Notes under the pieces: model-generated
Told to the model about the DNA's origin: nothing
Databases searched by the model: none
What the model saw: the letters and a program-made list of their open reading frames with translations, nothing else
Program-made: the position numbers and the translations under genes
Source of the DNA: Cellulophaga tyrosinoxydans
Lineage (GTDB): Bacteria > Bacteroidota > Bacteroidia > Flavobacteriales > Flavobacteriaceae
NCBI RefSeq assembly: GCF_900176415.1
Contig: NZ_FWXO01000002.1
Coordinates: 124,001-188,000 of the forward strand
Reading direction: 5' to 3'
Length of the DNA stretch: 64,000 nt
In this document: one piece after another, positions 9,255 to 17,735 of the stretch
Layout of the letters: each line of letters begins with the position of its first letter
How positions within the stretch are numbered: the stretch's first letter is position 1

Positions 9255-9657
9255 AGTTTTTGTTTTTTAGTTATTTATTCTGGAACCAAAACTATCTAGA
9301 AACATTTAGTGCAGCGTTACGTTAATATTTTTCTTGGATTACCTAATAATTAATTAAAGGTTAAGATGTTATTTTAAGGTTAGTTTTAATTTATTCACAT
9401 ATTTCATTAAGGTTAATTTAATGTGCAAATAATTGAATATCATAATTTTACATTCTATGGATGAGAAAAAGTAATCCGGAATACTGTAAATCAATTATCT
9501 ATTTTTTTTAAGTTGAATTTATAATTTGGTTTAAATTGTCATATTCCAAACCTTGCTCCTTATATCAAATGATAATAAACAAACAAGAGCAGTTATTCTT
9601 GTAACAATTTTAGAAAATAGCATACTTATATAATAGAAGCATCCAAAAACTATTAGT
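9255..9657. other. 403-bp divergent intergenic region
   Basis: A non-coding, very A+T-rich gap between the minus-strand PhoX-like gene and the plus-strand 9658 gene. Besides three AAGGTTA repeats (9357-9415) and a minus-strand -7-like TAGTTTTG, I see no ORF with coding character, no tRNA and no strong hairpin. A plus-strand promoter for 9658 presumably lies near 9590-9640, but no clear consensus is visible. Confidence 0.7.
9357..9415 (-). promoter_or_regulatory. Three TTAACCTT-type direct repeats upstream of the PhoX-like gene
   Basis: Read on the minus strand, TAACCTT occurs at 9415-9409, 9382-9376 and 9363-9357. Two copies are extended to TTAACCTT. The first two are 33 bp apart (three helical turns), and a degenerate ATAACATC lies 11 bp after the second. 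The pattern resembles PHO-box-type direct repeats bound by OmpR-family regulators, and the downstream gene is PhoX-like. Binding by PhoB is inference. Confidence 0.4.
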
Positions 9658-9927
9658 ATGGGAGGAGCTGGACACATGTTACACGCAATCAAAACTTTAA
9701 AGGCCAACAGAGACCTTTTAAAGAAGCGAACTTTGCGAAAAAAAGGCGATTATAAAAGAATAATCGATGAAGACACACCTGTTTTTAAAAAAGCTACTAA
9801 AGAACAGATGAAAGCAATAAAATCTAAAATTAAAGGGTATAAGAAAACTGAAATGATTATAAATATTATTTCTTTTACTCTCACTTTAGCACTATTGGCA
9901 TTTGTTACTTGGCTTATCATAAAATAA
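9658..9927 (+). CDS. Small basic protein with C-terminal membrane anchor, unknown
   Basis: An 89-residue protein. The first 65 residues are strongly basic and predicted helical (LKKRTLRKKGDYKRI, KAIKSKIKGYKKTE). Residues about 67-88 form one hydrophobic segment (INIISFTLTLALLAFVTWLII) ending in Lys, which suggests a tail-anchored inner-membrane protein with a cytoplasmic basic domain. I do not recognise a characterised family. It is followed at 35 bp by another small membrane protein, so the two may be co-transcribed. Confidence 0.6.
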   Translation: MGGAGHMLHAIKTLKANRDLLKKRTLRKKGDYKRIIDEDTPVFKKATKEQMKAIKSKIKGYKKTEMIINIISFTLTLALLAFVTWLIIK

Positions 9928-9962
9928 TGGTAAATTGCTTTTTATAAAAGCAAGTGTACACC

Positions 9963-10403
9963 ATGTCATTAAAAATTTTAAAGATGATCCATATTGCCCT
10001 AGTCTTAGGATTAGTTATTTTTGGTATAGTGGCTTATTTTTCTGGAGAAGGATTTGTAACCCAGTTTACTATGGAAGGCGATTTCTATATTTATTTGGTA
10101 CCGTCCATAGCTATTTTGGCATATTTTGGCAGTAAATTAGTATTTAAACAAGAACTTTCTAAAATAGATAAATCGGCTACACTAGCACAGAAATTTGCTA
10201 AATATCAAGCTGCTTCAATTCTAAAATTTGCATTGATTGAAGGTGCCGCTCTTTTGGCACTTGTAGAGTTTATGTCTACTCGGTATTCCTTATATTTTAC
10301 CATTGCCATTTGCTTAGTTGCCTATTTAGCTTTTCAAAACCCCACAAAAAACAAGCTTATTACAGATCTTCAGCTAAAACCTGATGAGCAAAAACAAGTA
10401 TAA
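9963..10403 (+). CDS. Four-helix membrane protein, unknown
   Basis: A 146-residue integral membrane protein with hydrophobic segments near residues 8-25, 40-57, 80-100 and 105-125. A short tail (TDLQLKPDEQKQV) follows. An upstream GTG (9954) is in frame, but ATG 9963 gives the natural start MSLKILKMIHIAL. No catalytic motif is visible. It sits between the anchored basic protein and the SGNH hydrolase, with 19 bp to the latter, so an operon is likely. Function not recognised. Confidence 0.65.
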   Translation: MSLKILKMIHIALVLGLVIFGIVAYFSGEGFVTQFTMEGDFYIYLVPSIAILAYFGSKLVFKQELSKIDKSATLAQKFAKYQAASILKFALIEGAALLALVEFMSTRYSLYFTIAICLVAYLAFQNPTKNKLITDLQLKPDEQKQV

Positions 10404-10422
10404 TATTATTCCATCCTGATAA

Positions 10423-11115
10423 ATGAAAAAATTATTTTTAAAACTTTCTACTTTATTCTTATTTATGTCCGCACCACTTCAAAGCCAAGATTGGCCAAAT
10501 TTTGAACGCTATAAAGCTGAAAACGAAAAAATAGGTCTTCCTGCTGCTCATGAAAACCGCGTAGTTTTTATGGGCAATTCTATAACACAAGGTTGGAAAG
10601 ATTATGGAAATCCGGAATTGTTTAGCGATAGTACATCGTATATAAATAGAGGTATTGGTGGGCAGACAACACCTCAAATGTTAGTACGCTTTAGGGCTGA
10701 TGTTATAGCCTTAAAACCTAAGGCAGTGGTAATTCTTGCAGGTATTAATGATATTGCAGAAAATACAGGACCAACAACGCTTAAAATGATTCAAGACAAT
10801 ATAATTTCAATGGTAGAACTGGCACAGGCAAATAAAATAAAAGTAATACTGTCCTCTATTTTACCAGCTAACAAATTTCCTTGGAGACCGTCGATTTATC
10901 CTGCAGATAAAGTAATTGAGATGAATATTTTTTTAAAGGATTATGCGGAGAAAAACAATTGTATTTATTTAGATTATTATACGGCTTTAGTGGATGATAA
11001 TAAGGGAATGAAGGCTGAATATTCCGAAGATGGTGTACACCCAACAATTGCAGGTTATGATATTATGACACCTTTAGTAATTGAAGCAATAAATAAGGCT
11101 TTATTACAGGAATAA
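10423..11115 (+). CDS. Secreted SGNH/GDSL hydrolase
   Basis: A 230-residue exported lipase/esterase-like hydrolase. A signal peptide (MKKLFLKLSTLFLFMSAPLQSQ) is followed by the SGNH blocks: block I FMGNSITQGW with nucleophile Ser53, block II NRGIGGQTTPQM (Gly), block III LAGINDIAE (Asn), and block V DGVHPTIAGY with the Asp/His pair. The order and size match the GDSL family used on acyl or acetyl esters, often of sugars. The substrate is not known. It sits 12 bp before a glycosyltransferase, which would fit a role in deacylating glycans, but that is inference. Confidence 0.88.
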   Translation: MKKLFLKLSTLFLFMSAPLQSQDWPNFERYKAENEKIGLPAAHENRVVFMGNSITQGWKDYGNPELFSDSTSYINRGIGGQTTPQMLVRFRADVIALKPKAVVILAGINDIAENTGPTTLKMIQDNIISMVELAQANKIKVILSSILPANKFPWRPSIYPADKVIEMNIFLKDYAEKNNCIYLDYYTALVDDNKGMKAEYSEDGVHPTIAGYDIMTPLVIEAINKALLQE

Positions 11116-11127
11116 ATTCTACTATAC

Positions 11128-12135
11128 ATGCACTATCCACTGGTTAGTATTATTGTACCTTTTAAAAATACAGCTAATTATTTACCTGAATGCTTAGATT
11201 CTATTTTGGAGCAATCCTATGCCAATTTTGAGCTAATTATTGTAAATGATCACTCCACTGATAGTAGCAAGGCAATTGTAGAATCTTATGCTAAAAAAGA
11301 TTCTCGAATATTTAGTTATAATACTAATGGCCAGGGAATTATAGATGCATTGCAATTTGCCTATTCCAAGTCTAAAGGTACGTACGTTACTAGAATGGAT
11401 TCTGATGACATCATGGTTCCGAATAAATTAGAGCTTATGGTTACTGCATTGCAAAATACAGGTAATGGACATATAGCTTTAGGTCAAGTATCCTATTTTT
11501 CAAAAGAAGGAATAAGCAATGGCTATTATTCTTATGAGAAATGGCTCAATAAATTAACTCGTATTGGGACCAATTTCTCGGAAATTTATAAAGAATGTGT
11601 TATACCATCTCCATGTTGGATGGTCTCTCGAGTAGATTTTGATTTATGTGGTGGGTTCAATTCCAATATTTATCCTGAAGACTATGATTTGGCCTTTCGG
11701 TTTTATCAAAAAAAGTTGAAATGCATCCCTTGTAATCAAATTTTACATTTGTGGCGAGATTATGACGATAGAACATCAAGAACAAGTAAACATTATGCTG
11801 AGAACTACTTTTTAGATCTAAAAATGAGCTATTTTTTAAAAATAGATTATCATACAGATCGTAATTTGGTTGTTTGGGGAGCTGGAAAAAAAGGCAAACA
11901 GATAGCGCAAAAATTAATAGATCAAAACATTTCTTTTAATTGGATTTGCAACAATAAGAAAAAAATAGGCAAGCATATATATGGTATTGAAATGCAACAA
12001 TTCTTACTATTAAACACCTTACCAAACCCGCAAATTATTGTAACAGTAGCAAATAAAGATGAACAACGATTTATTAGAGCATTTTTACATAAACTAGCTT
12101 TTAAAGCTGCTGAAGATTATTTCTTCTTTTGTTAA
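11128..12135 (+). CDS. Family 2 glycosyltransferase with C-terminal Rossmann-like segment
   Basis: A 335-residue protein. Residues 1-230 carry a GT-A fold: PLVSIIVPFKNTANYLPECLDS at the start, ELIIVNDHSTDSS, a DxD motif in RMDSDDIM near residue 90, and YPEDYDLAFRF as the acceptor-side acidic motif. Residues about 245-335 begin LVVWGAGKKGKQIAQKLI, a GxGxxG-like nucleotide-binding pattern. It ends with a KAAEDYFFFC tail. It probably transfers a sugar to a cell-surface glycan. Sugar and acceptor are unknown. It follows the SGNH hydrolase at 12 bp. Confidence 0.85.
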   Translation: MHYPLVSIIVPFKNTANYLPECLDSILEQSYANFELIIVNDHSTDSSKAIVESYAKKDSRIFSYNTNGQGIIDALQFAYSKSKGTYVTRMDSDDIMVPNKLELMVTALQNTGNGHIALGQVSYFSKEGISNGYYSYEKWLNKLTRIGTNFSEIYKECVIPSPCWMVSRVDFDLCGGFNSNIYPEDYDLAFRFYQKKLKCIPCNQILHLWRDYDDRTSRTSKHYAENYFLDLKMSYFLKIDYHTDRNLVVWGAGKKGKQIAQKLIDQNISFNWICNNKKKIGKHIYGIEMQQFLLLNTLPNPQIIVTVANKDEQRFIRAFLHKLAFKAAEDYFFFC

Positions 12136-12156
12136 CTTTAAGATTAAAAATTAGTC

Positions 12157-12507
12157 ATGCCCAAAACGCAATACCGTGTTTATGTTATAGAACTTCATAA
12201 ACGTGTTTTTACAGAAAATACAAAATTCAGGACTGCCAACCCACAGTTTAATGGCGTATTAGAATGTTTGTATGTAGGAATGACAAGTAAAACTCCTAAG
12301 GAACGTTTTGAACAACACAAAACAGATTTTATTAATAAAAAGGGACATAAACTTGCCGCAAAAATTGTGTATAAATATGGCAGTTATCTACGGCCTAGTT
12401 TATATAACCATATTGCCCCAATGAACACAAGAGCAGAAGCCTTGCAAATGGAAGAAAAATTAGCCTTAGAATTAAGAAGAAAACGATATGCGGTTTGGTA
12501 TAATTAA
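12157..12507 (+). CDS. Small GIY-YIG-like nuclease domain protein
   Basis: A 116-residue stand-alone protein that looks like a GIY-YIG fold. The two Tyr motifs appear as YRVYVIEL (residues 6-13) and CLYVGMTSKTPKERFEQHK. The usual catalytic Arg may be the Arg of ERFEQHK, and a Glu is in the QMEEKLALELRR helix. About 20 extra residues (FTENTKFRTANPQFNG) separate the two motifs. Members act in DNA repair, restriction or mobile introns, but many short ones are uncharacterised. The neighbours give no hint of a repair operon. Catalytic activity is not certain. Confidence 0.7.
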   Translation: MPKTQYRVYVIELHKRVFTENTKFRTANPQFNGVLECLYVGMTSKTPKERFEQHKTDFINKKGHKLAAKIVYKYGSYLRPSLYNHIAPMNTRAEALQMEEKLALELRRKRYAVWYN

Positions 12508-12527
12508 ATATCTTAAGCAGCTATAAA

Positions 12528-12564
12528 TTGCATTAAAACTACAAGCATATTTTAATTATATTTG
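12528..12564 (+). promoter_or_regulatory. Promoter candidate for the BatA-type gene
   Basis: TTG (12528-12530) and TATATTTG (12557-12564, perfect TAnnTTTG) are separated by 26 bp, slightly longer than the spacing usual for flavobacterial promoters. The ATG follows 17 nt later. Confidence 0.4.
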
Positions 12565-12581
12565 TCAAACAAAACTTAGGA

Positions 12582-14501
12582 ATGCAATTTAAAAATCCAG
12601 AAATACTTTGGGCATTATTACTTCTAATTATTCCTATTTTAATTCATCTTTTACAATTACGCCGCTTTAAAATAACAACTTTTACAAATGTAAAAATGTT
12701 GCAAAAAGTGGTTAGTGAATCTAGAAAAAGCAGGTCTTTAAAAAAGTGGCTTTTATTGGCAACTCGTTTATTGCTATTCGCCTTTTTAATTATGGCTTTT
12801 GCTCAGCCTTATTTTGCCAAAAGCACCGCATTTGTCACAAAAGATACAGTTATTTATTTAGACAATTCGTTTAGTATGCAAGCAAAGAAAGAGTCTGTAA
12901 CGCTCTTAGAAAGTGCCGTACAAGACTTGCTAAAAAGTGCTCCGAATGATAAAAACATTAATTTGTTTACTAACAATGCTAATTTTGATAACACTACGCT
13001 AAAAGAAATTCGGAACAACCTGCTTTCTCTACCATTTTCGGGAAACCAATTAACCTTGCCTGAAATACAACTTAAAGCACAATCACTTTACAACAATGCT
13101 GAGAACACCTTAAAAAATTTGATTGTAATTTCCGATTTTCAACAACATCAAAATCAGAAATGGTGCGATAGCGTTCAAAATAAGAATACTTATTTTGTAA
13201 AAATGGAGCCTAACAAAATGGCCAACAGCGCTATTGACAGTGTTTACATAGCTGAAAATACAGGCGAGACTATTACGCTAAGCGCTACTTTATCAACCAT
13301 AAACGCCACAGACAATATACCTGTTGCCATATACAATGGTGAAAAATTAATTTCAAAAACTTCAGCTGTTTTTAATGAAACCAATAGCGCTAAAATTGCC
13401 TTTACTATAAATACAAATGATCCGGTTAAAGGCAAAATTGTTATTGAAGATAATGGCTTGGATTATGACAATACCTTCTATTTTAGTATCCATAAAAGAG
13501 AAAAAATCAATGTTTTATTAATTGCTGAGAAGGAAGAAAATACGTTTTTGTCTAGAATTTATACAGATGAAGAGTTTAAACTAACTAAAAGCACCATTGC
13601 TAATTTAAATTATAGTGATTTAGAAAAGCAAAACATTATTGTATTAAACGAACTTATTGAAATTCCAATCACCCTGCAACAAGCTTTAAACTCATTCAGC
13701 AGTACAGGGGGTACTTTAGTTCTTATCCCAAACGATCAAGGGAAAACTCAAAACTACAATACGTTTTTAAAAACATTCGGGAGTACATTTTCATCCAAAA
13801 AATCATCACAAGAAATAACTACTATTAGTTTTGATCATCCACTGTATGAGCATGTTTTTGATCGTAAAGTTTCAAATTTTCAATATCCTACCGTAACAAA
13901 TTATTTTAGCCTAGAATCAGGTTTGCCAAATATTCTTTCTTATGCTGATGGTGCTCCTTTTTTGGTTGGAAGAAAAGGTGTTTACTTCTTTACATCTGCA
14001 TTGTCTGGAAGTTATTCAAACTTTAAAAATTCGCCCTTAGTTGTTCCTACTTTTTATAAAATGGGTGTTGAAAGTCTTAAACAAGATGAACTCTACACTA
14101 CAATTGGCACAACAAATACTACCGATATTGCAGTAGAATTATCAAAAGACGAAGTTTTAAAAATCACTAAAGATGATTACGAATTTATTCCCCTACAACA
14201 GCCTTTTTTAAACAAAGTTTCTTTAACTTTTATTGATAATCCGCGGGAAGATGGCAACTATCTTATAACTTCAAAAAACAAAATACTTAAAAGTATTAGC
14301 TTTAATTACCCACGAAAAGAAAGCAATTTAGTTTATGCCAATTTAGATGAACTTACCAATATAATCCAAGAGGATTCGTTGACAGATTTATTTCAAGATT
14401 TAGAAAAAGATAATCGTGTTAACGAGCTTTGGAAATGGTTTGTTATTTTAGCACTATTATTTGCTTTGATTGAAATTGGTATTCAAAAATATATGAAATG
14501 A
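12582..14501 (+). CDS. BatA-type (aerotolerance regulator N-terminal) membrane protein
   Basis: A 639-residue protein starting with the BatA N-terminal motif: MQFKNPEILWALLLLIIPILIHL followed by LRRFKITTFTNV. A second membrane helix lies at about residues 60-80 and a third at the C-terminus (WFVILALLFALIEIGI). Between them is a large periplasmic part with a von Willebrand A-like start (TVIYLDNSFSM, a DxSxS-like motif) and beta-rich domains. In Bacteroidota such proteins occur with Bat and MoxR genes, but none are adjacent here. Its stop overlaps the next gene's ATG by four bases (14498-14501), so translation is coupled. Role unknown beyond envelope association. Confidence 0.82.
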   Translation: MQFKNPEILWALLLLIIPILIHLLQLRRFKITTFTNVKMLQKVVSESRKSRSLKKWLLLATRLLLFAFLIMAFAQPYFAKSTAFVTKDTVIYLDNSFSMQAKKESVTLLESAVQDLLKSAPNDKNINLFTNNANFDNTTLKEIRNNLLSLPFSGNQLTLPEIQLKAQSLYNNAENTLKNLIVISDFQQHQNQKWCDSVQNKNTYFVKMEPNKMANSAIDSVYIAENTGETITLSATLSTINATDNIPVAIYNGEKLISKTSAVFNETNSAKIAFTINTNDPVKGKIVIEDNGLDYDNTFYFSIHKREKINVLLIAEKEENTFLSRIYTDEEFKLTKSTIANLNYSDLEKQNIIVLNELIEIPITLQQALNSFSSTGGTLVLIPNDQGKTQNYNTFLKTFGSTFSSKKSSQEITTISFDHPLYEHVFDRKVSNFQYPTVTNYFSLESGLPNILSYADGAPFLVGRKGVYFFTSALSGSYSNFKNSPLVVPTFYKMGVESLKQDELYTTIGTTNTTDIAVELSKDEVLKITKDDYEFIPLQQPFLNKVSLTFIDNPREDGNYLITSKNKILKSISFNYPRKESNLVYANLDELTNIIQEDSLTDLFQDLEKDNRVNELWKWFVILALLFALIEIGIQKYMK

Positions 14502-15751
14502 ACATACTACTAAAAGCTGTTAAGATAATTGATCCTGCAAATAAGGAACTCCATTTAAAAAAGAGGGATATTCTTATAAAAAATGGAACCATTGCAGAAA
14601 TTGCCGTTAAGATTGAAGCAGAAAAGCAAACCAAAGTAATTCATGAAAATAACCTACATGTTTCTATTGGATGGTTTGATAGTAGCGTTTGTTTTGGTGA
14701 ACCTGGACATGAAGAAAGAGAAACCATAGAAAACGGGCTTTTAACTGCTGGTAAGAGTGGATTTACAGATATTATTCTGAACCCAAATACGAATCCACTA
14801 CCCGACTCTAGTTCTGACATAGTTTTTCTAAAATCTACCGCAAAGAAATATGCAACCAATTTACATCCTTTAGGAACCTTAACCGTAAAATCTGAAGGCG
14901 AAGTATTAGCGGAACTTTTCGACATGAAAAACGCAGGAGCTGTTGGTTTTAATGACTTTAAAAGAGCAACCAAGAACTCTAATCTGCTTAAAATTGCATT
15001 GCAATATGCACAAGGTTTTAATGGCTTAGTTTATTCATTTCCAATGGATACGCAGATTGCTGGCAAAGGAGTGGTAAACGAGGAAAAGACAGCAACACTA
15101 TTAGGCTTAAAAGGAATTCCTGCGCTTGCCGAAGATTTACAAATTGCTAGAGACTTATTTATATTAGAATACACTGGCGGTAAATTACACATACCTACTG
15201 TTTCTACTGAAAATGCCGTTAAGTTAATTGCTGGGGCAAAAAAGAAAGGACTAGATGTTAGTGCTAGTGTAGCCATACATAACGTGTATTTTACTGATGA
15301 TGCTTTAATGGAGTTTGATACCAATTTTAAAGTAATCCCTCCATTACGAACCAAGAAAGATGTAAAAGCACTTATAAAAGGCCTTACAGATGGAACAATT
15401 GATTTTATCACCTCTGACCATACACCAATAGATATAGAGGAAAAAAATGTAGAATTTGATAATGCCGCTTATGGTACTATTGGACTAGAAAGTAGTTTCG
15501 GAATTCTTAATCAATTGTTTGATTTAGAAACAACAATAACATTACTAACCAAAGGACGTGAACGCTTCGGTATTGAAACTCCTAAATTAGCTAAAGGTGA
15601 AAAAGCAGCTATTACCCTATTTAATCCTGAGACGAAACATAAACTTACTAAAGAAAATAGTATTTCTACAAGTAAGAATAGTGCATTTTTTAATTGCGAA
15701 TTAAAAGGAAAAGTAATTGGGATTATTTCTAATAATGAAATACTATTTTAG
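14498..15751 (+). CDS. Dihydroorotase homologue lacking metal ligands (probably non-catalytic)
   Basis: A 417-residue amidohydrolase-fold protein of the class I dihydroorotase group. The normal HxHxREPG zinc and substrate motif is replaced by DSSVCFGEPG: Ser63 and Cys65 occupy the His positions and Gly67 the substrate Arg. The later HVST motif (metal His) reads TVST. The SDHTPID motif near residue 305 keeps its Asp. The fold is otherwise complete and not truncated. Known inactive DHOase homologues (PyrC' of Pseudomonas) serve as partners of aspartate transcarbamoylase, so a structural or different role is likely. The BatA-type neighbour overlaps its start. It could easily be mis-annotated as an active PyrC. 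Confidence 0.8.
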   Translation: MNILLKAVKIIDPANKELHLKKRDILIKNGTIAEIAVKIEAEKQTKVIHENNLHVSIGWFDSSVCFGEPGHEERETIENGLLTAGKSGFTDIILNPNTNPLPDSSSDIVFLKSTAKKYATNLHPLGTLTVKSEGEVLAELFDMKNAGAVGFNDFKRATKNSNLLKIALQYAQGFNGLVYSFPMDTQIAGKGVVNEEKTATLLGLKGIPALAEDLQIARDLFILEYTGGKLHIPTVSTENAVKLIAGAKKKGLDVSASVAIHNVYFTDDALMEFDTNFKVIPPLRTKKDVKALIKGLTDGTIDFITSDHTPIDIEEKNVEFDNAAYGTIGLESSFGILNQLFDLETTITLLTKGRERFGIETPKLAKGEKAAITLFNPETKHKLTKENSISTSKNSAFFNCELKGKVIGIISNNEILF

Positions 15752-15800
15752 TTACTTTTGAGTTTATTATTATATTTTATAACCTAAAAACCAACACAAA

Positions 15801-16124
15801 ATGGATCAAACCACAAAAGAACAAGGAAAAACAATGGCTATTGTTAGTTATATTACCATAATAGGTCTAGCTATTGCATATTTTACGAATCAAGGAGATA
15901 AAAAAAATGAATTCGTGAGTTTTCATGTTGGACAGTCTTTAAGAATTTGGATATTTGCGATTGTACTTTCCATTGCTGTATTTATATTAATTATGATTAC
16001 CAGCATTTCATTGTTGAGTTATTTAACATATTTACCTTGGGTACTAGCTATTCTTGGAGCCATTAACGCAATGAATCTTAAAGATGAAAAAATTCCTGTT
16101 ATAGGTGATATTGGCGGAAAATAA
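15801..16124 (+). CDS. DUF4870-like small membrane protein
   Basis: A 107-residue protein with three hydrophobic segments (about residues 12-29, 47-67 and 71-90). The SYITIIGLAIAYFTN and FVSFHVGQSLRIW segments resemble the DUF4870/Tic20-like group of short membrane proteins. It ends in VIGDIGGK. Function is unknown in the family. A strong hairpin and T-tract follow the gene, and a homologous gene comes next (16214), so this looks like a tandem duplication. Confidence 0.7.
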   Translation: MDQTTKEQGKTMAIVSYITIIGLAIAYFTNQGDKKNEFVSFHVGQSLRIWIFAIVLSIAVFILIMITSISLLSYLTYLPWVLAILGAINAMNLKDEKIPVIGDIGGK

Positions 16125-16145
16125 AATTATATATCTTATTCTAAC

Positions 16146-16179
16146 AAATAGGCTTCAAAATTTGGAGCCTATTTTTTTT
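16146..16179 (+). terminator. Rho-independent terminator after the first DUF4870-like gene
   Basis: Inverted repeat aaataggct / agcctattt (16146-16154 and 16166-16174), with further pairing inside, followed by a run of eight T. Confidence 0.85.
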
Positions 16180-16213
16180 GTTTAGAACCTGTAGTAATTC
16201 TAAATTTGAAGCC

Positions 16214-16534
16214 ATGGAAGTAATAAAAGGAAAAACCACAGCAATAATAGCTTATTTCACCATAGTTGGTGCTTTAATAGCTATTAGTATGAATAATGAA
16301 CCACAGTATGATTTTGCCCGTTACCATTCGAGACAAGCATTTGGTTTACACTTAACGTTTATAGCGTTTGCCATATTTATTAATCTTTGGGGAGGGCAAT
16401 ATGCATTTTATGGTCTTTACATTTTCTATGTAGTACTTTGGGGCTATGGATTTACTGGTGCGTTAACTGGCAAAAAACAAGAAATGCCAATTGTTGGACC
16501 ACTCTACCAAAAATGGTTTACTTTCATCAAATAA
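16214..16534 (+). CDS. Second DUF4870-like membrane protein
   Basis: A 106-residue protein beginning MEVIKGKTTAIIAYFTIVG. The frame runs upstream to a TTG at 16178, but the ATG at 16214 aligns with the preceding paralogue (TMAIVSYITIIG). The shared arrangement is helix, polar loop with FARYHSRQAFGLHL (compare FVSFHVGQSLRIW), two helices, then IVGPLYQKW (compare VIGDIGGK). It lies after a terminator, so it needs its own promoter or readthrough. Role unknown; 19 bp separate it from the esterase gene. Confidence 0.68.
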   Translation: MEVIKGKTTAIIAYFTIVGALIAISMNNEPQYDFARYHSRQAFGLHLTFIAFAIFINLWGGQYAFYGLYIFYVVLWGYGFTGALTGKKQEMPIVGPLYQKWFTFIK

Positions 16535-16553
16535 TATATTCTACAACATAAGC

Positions 16554-17207
16554 ATGCAAACAAAAGAATTATCGCTATATCATATTATAAGACCATCTTC
16601 AATTTTAAATAAAAAGGCTCCTGTGCTATTTATGCTACATGGGTACGGTAGTAATGAAGAAGATTTATTTTCTTTTGCTAATGAATTACCGGAGGATTTG
16701 TTTATAATTTCAATTCGAGCACCTTATAACATGCAGCCTTTTGGCAATGCTTGGTATGCCATTAATTTTGATGCAGAACAGGGCAAATGGAGTGATGATG
16801 AACAAGCAAAGTCGTCACGAGACAAAATAAGTAAATTTATAACAGAAGCTTGTAATGCGTATCATTTGGACCACGAAAATGTTACCTTACTTGGGTTTAG
16901 TCAAGGAACAATTCTGAGTTATGCCGTTGCCTTATCTTACCCTGAAAAGGTGCAACGTGTCATTGCATTAAGTGGTTATATCAACGAAAATATCCTTGCA
17001 GCTAATTATCAAAATAACAACTTCTCTAATTTAAAAATATATAGCTCACACGGTTCTGTAGACCAAGTAATACCCGTAGAATGGGCCTCTAGAGCACCCG
17101 AGTTCTTAAATAAATTACATATTAAAAATACCTATGAAGAATTTCCTGTAGGGCATGGTGTTGCTCCCCAGAATTTTTATTCATTTAAAAAATGGTTAGA
17201 GAAATAA
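16554..17207 (+). CDS. Alpha/beta-hydrolase, phospholipase/carboxylesterase type
   Basis: A 217-residue cytosolic hydrolase of the predicted-esterase (YpfH/carboxylesterase) group. An oxyanion-side motif FMLHGYGSNEEDL is near residue 25. The nucleophile elbow GFSQG has its Ser near residue 119. The Asp is in SHGSVDQVIP and the His in VGHGVAPQN. The triad order and spacing are complete. An earlier in-frame start (16491) would overlap the previous gene; ATG 16554 gives the normal N-terminus. Members hydrolyse short carboxyl esters or lysophospholipids; the substrate here is unknown. Confidence 0.87.
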   Translation: MQTKELSLYHIIRPSSILNKKAPVLFMLHGYGSNEEDLFSFANELPEDLFIISIRAPYNMQPFGNAWYAINFDAEQGKWSDDEQAKSSRDKISKFITEACNAYHLDHENVTLLGFSQGTILSYAVALSYPEKVQRVIALSGYINENILAANYQNNNFSNLKIYSSHGSVDQVIPVEWASRAPEFLNKLHIKNTYEEFPVGHGVAPQNFYSFKKWLEK

Positions 17208-17227
17208 GTAATGTATTAATTAAAAAA

Positions 17228-17722
17228 TTAGTTGCTTCGTGCATAAAGCAAGTGATCCAGTAGTTGAAAATCAACCCCAAGATCATCTTTAAGTTCATAT
17301 TTTAATATGATATCTCCCCAATATTGCCCATCTGAAAAATCAGCTATAATCCATTTATGATTTAGCACCTTTATCTTATTAATTTTAAAATCTCCTTCCA
17401 TACCTTCATACGGAATTAAAGGATTATCTCCAGTACTTTCATTGGTTTCTAGTAATTTATCAGCTATATATCCAGAGGTATTCTTTAAATTTAAATGCTG
17501 ATAATATGCAAAAGCGTCATCATTATTATCTAATGAAAAATACTCCATTTCGAGCATTTTCAAGTTTAGGTTTTTAAGAGAGTCTTTTAACTTTACCGTT
17601 TCTTTTTCTAGCGAAGCAATTTTAGTATTATTCTCTTTTGACATATTTCCACTACTTACAAAAAGATATAATGCGATTAAAGCAGAAAAAACAAATAGGT
17701 ACAAGAAAATTTTATTCTTCAT
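17228..17722 (-). CDS. Membrane-anchored coiled-coil protein, unknown
   Basis: A 164-residue protein: one N-terminal hydrophobic segment (residues 4-23) and a coiled-coil-like helix (about 30-60, KIASLEKETVKLKDSLKNLNLKM). A C-terminal domain of about 100 residues follows, containing FKINKIKVLNHKWIIADFSDGQYWGDIILKYEL. It is probably a periplasm-facing protein held in the inner membrane. I do not recognise a characterised family. It is 13 bp after the MBL hydrolase on the same strand, so the two are likely co-transcribed. Confidence 0.6.
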   Translation of the reverse strand: MKNKIFLYLFVFSALIALYLFVSSGNMSKENNTKIASLEKETVKLKDSLKNLNLKMLEMEYFSLDNNDDAFAYYQHLNLKNTSGYIADKLLETNESTGDNPLIPYEGMEGDFKINKIKVLNHKWIIADFSDGQYWGDIILKYELKDDLGVDFQLLDHLLYARSN

Positions 17723-17735
17723 TTTATAATTTTAT

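Noticed and set aside
14641-15411. Two minus-strand ORFs (110 and 126 residues)
   Set aside because: They are antisense shadows of the dihydroorotase homologue, with low-complexity composition and no motif.
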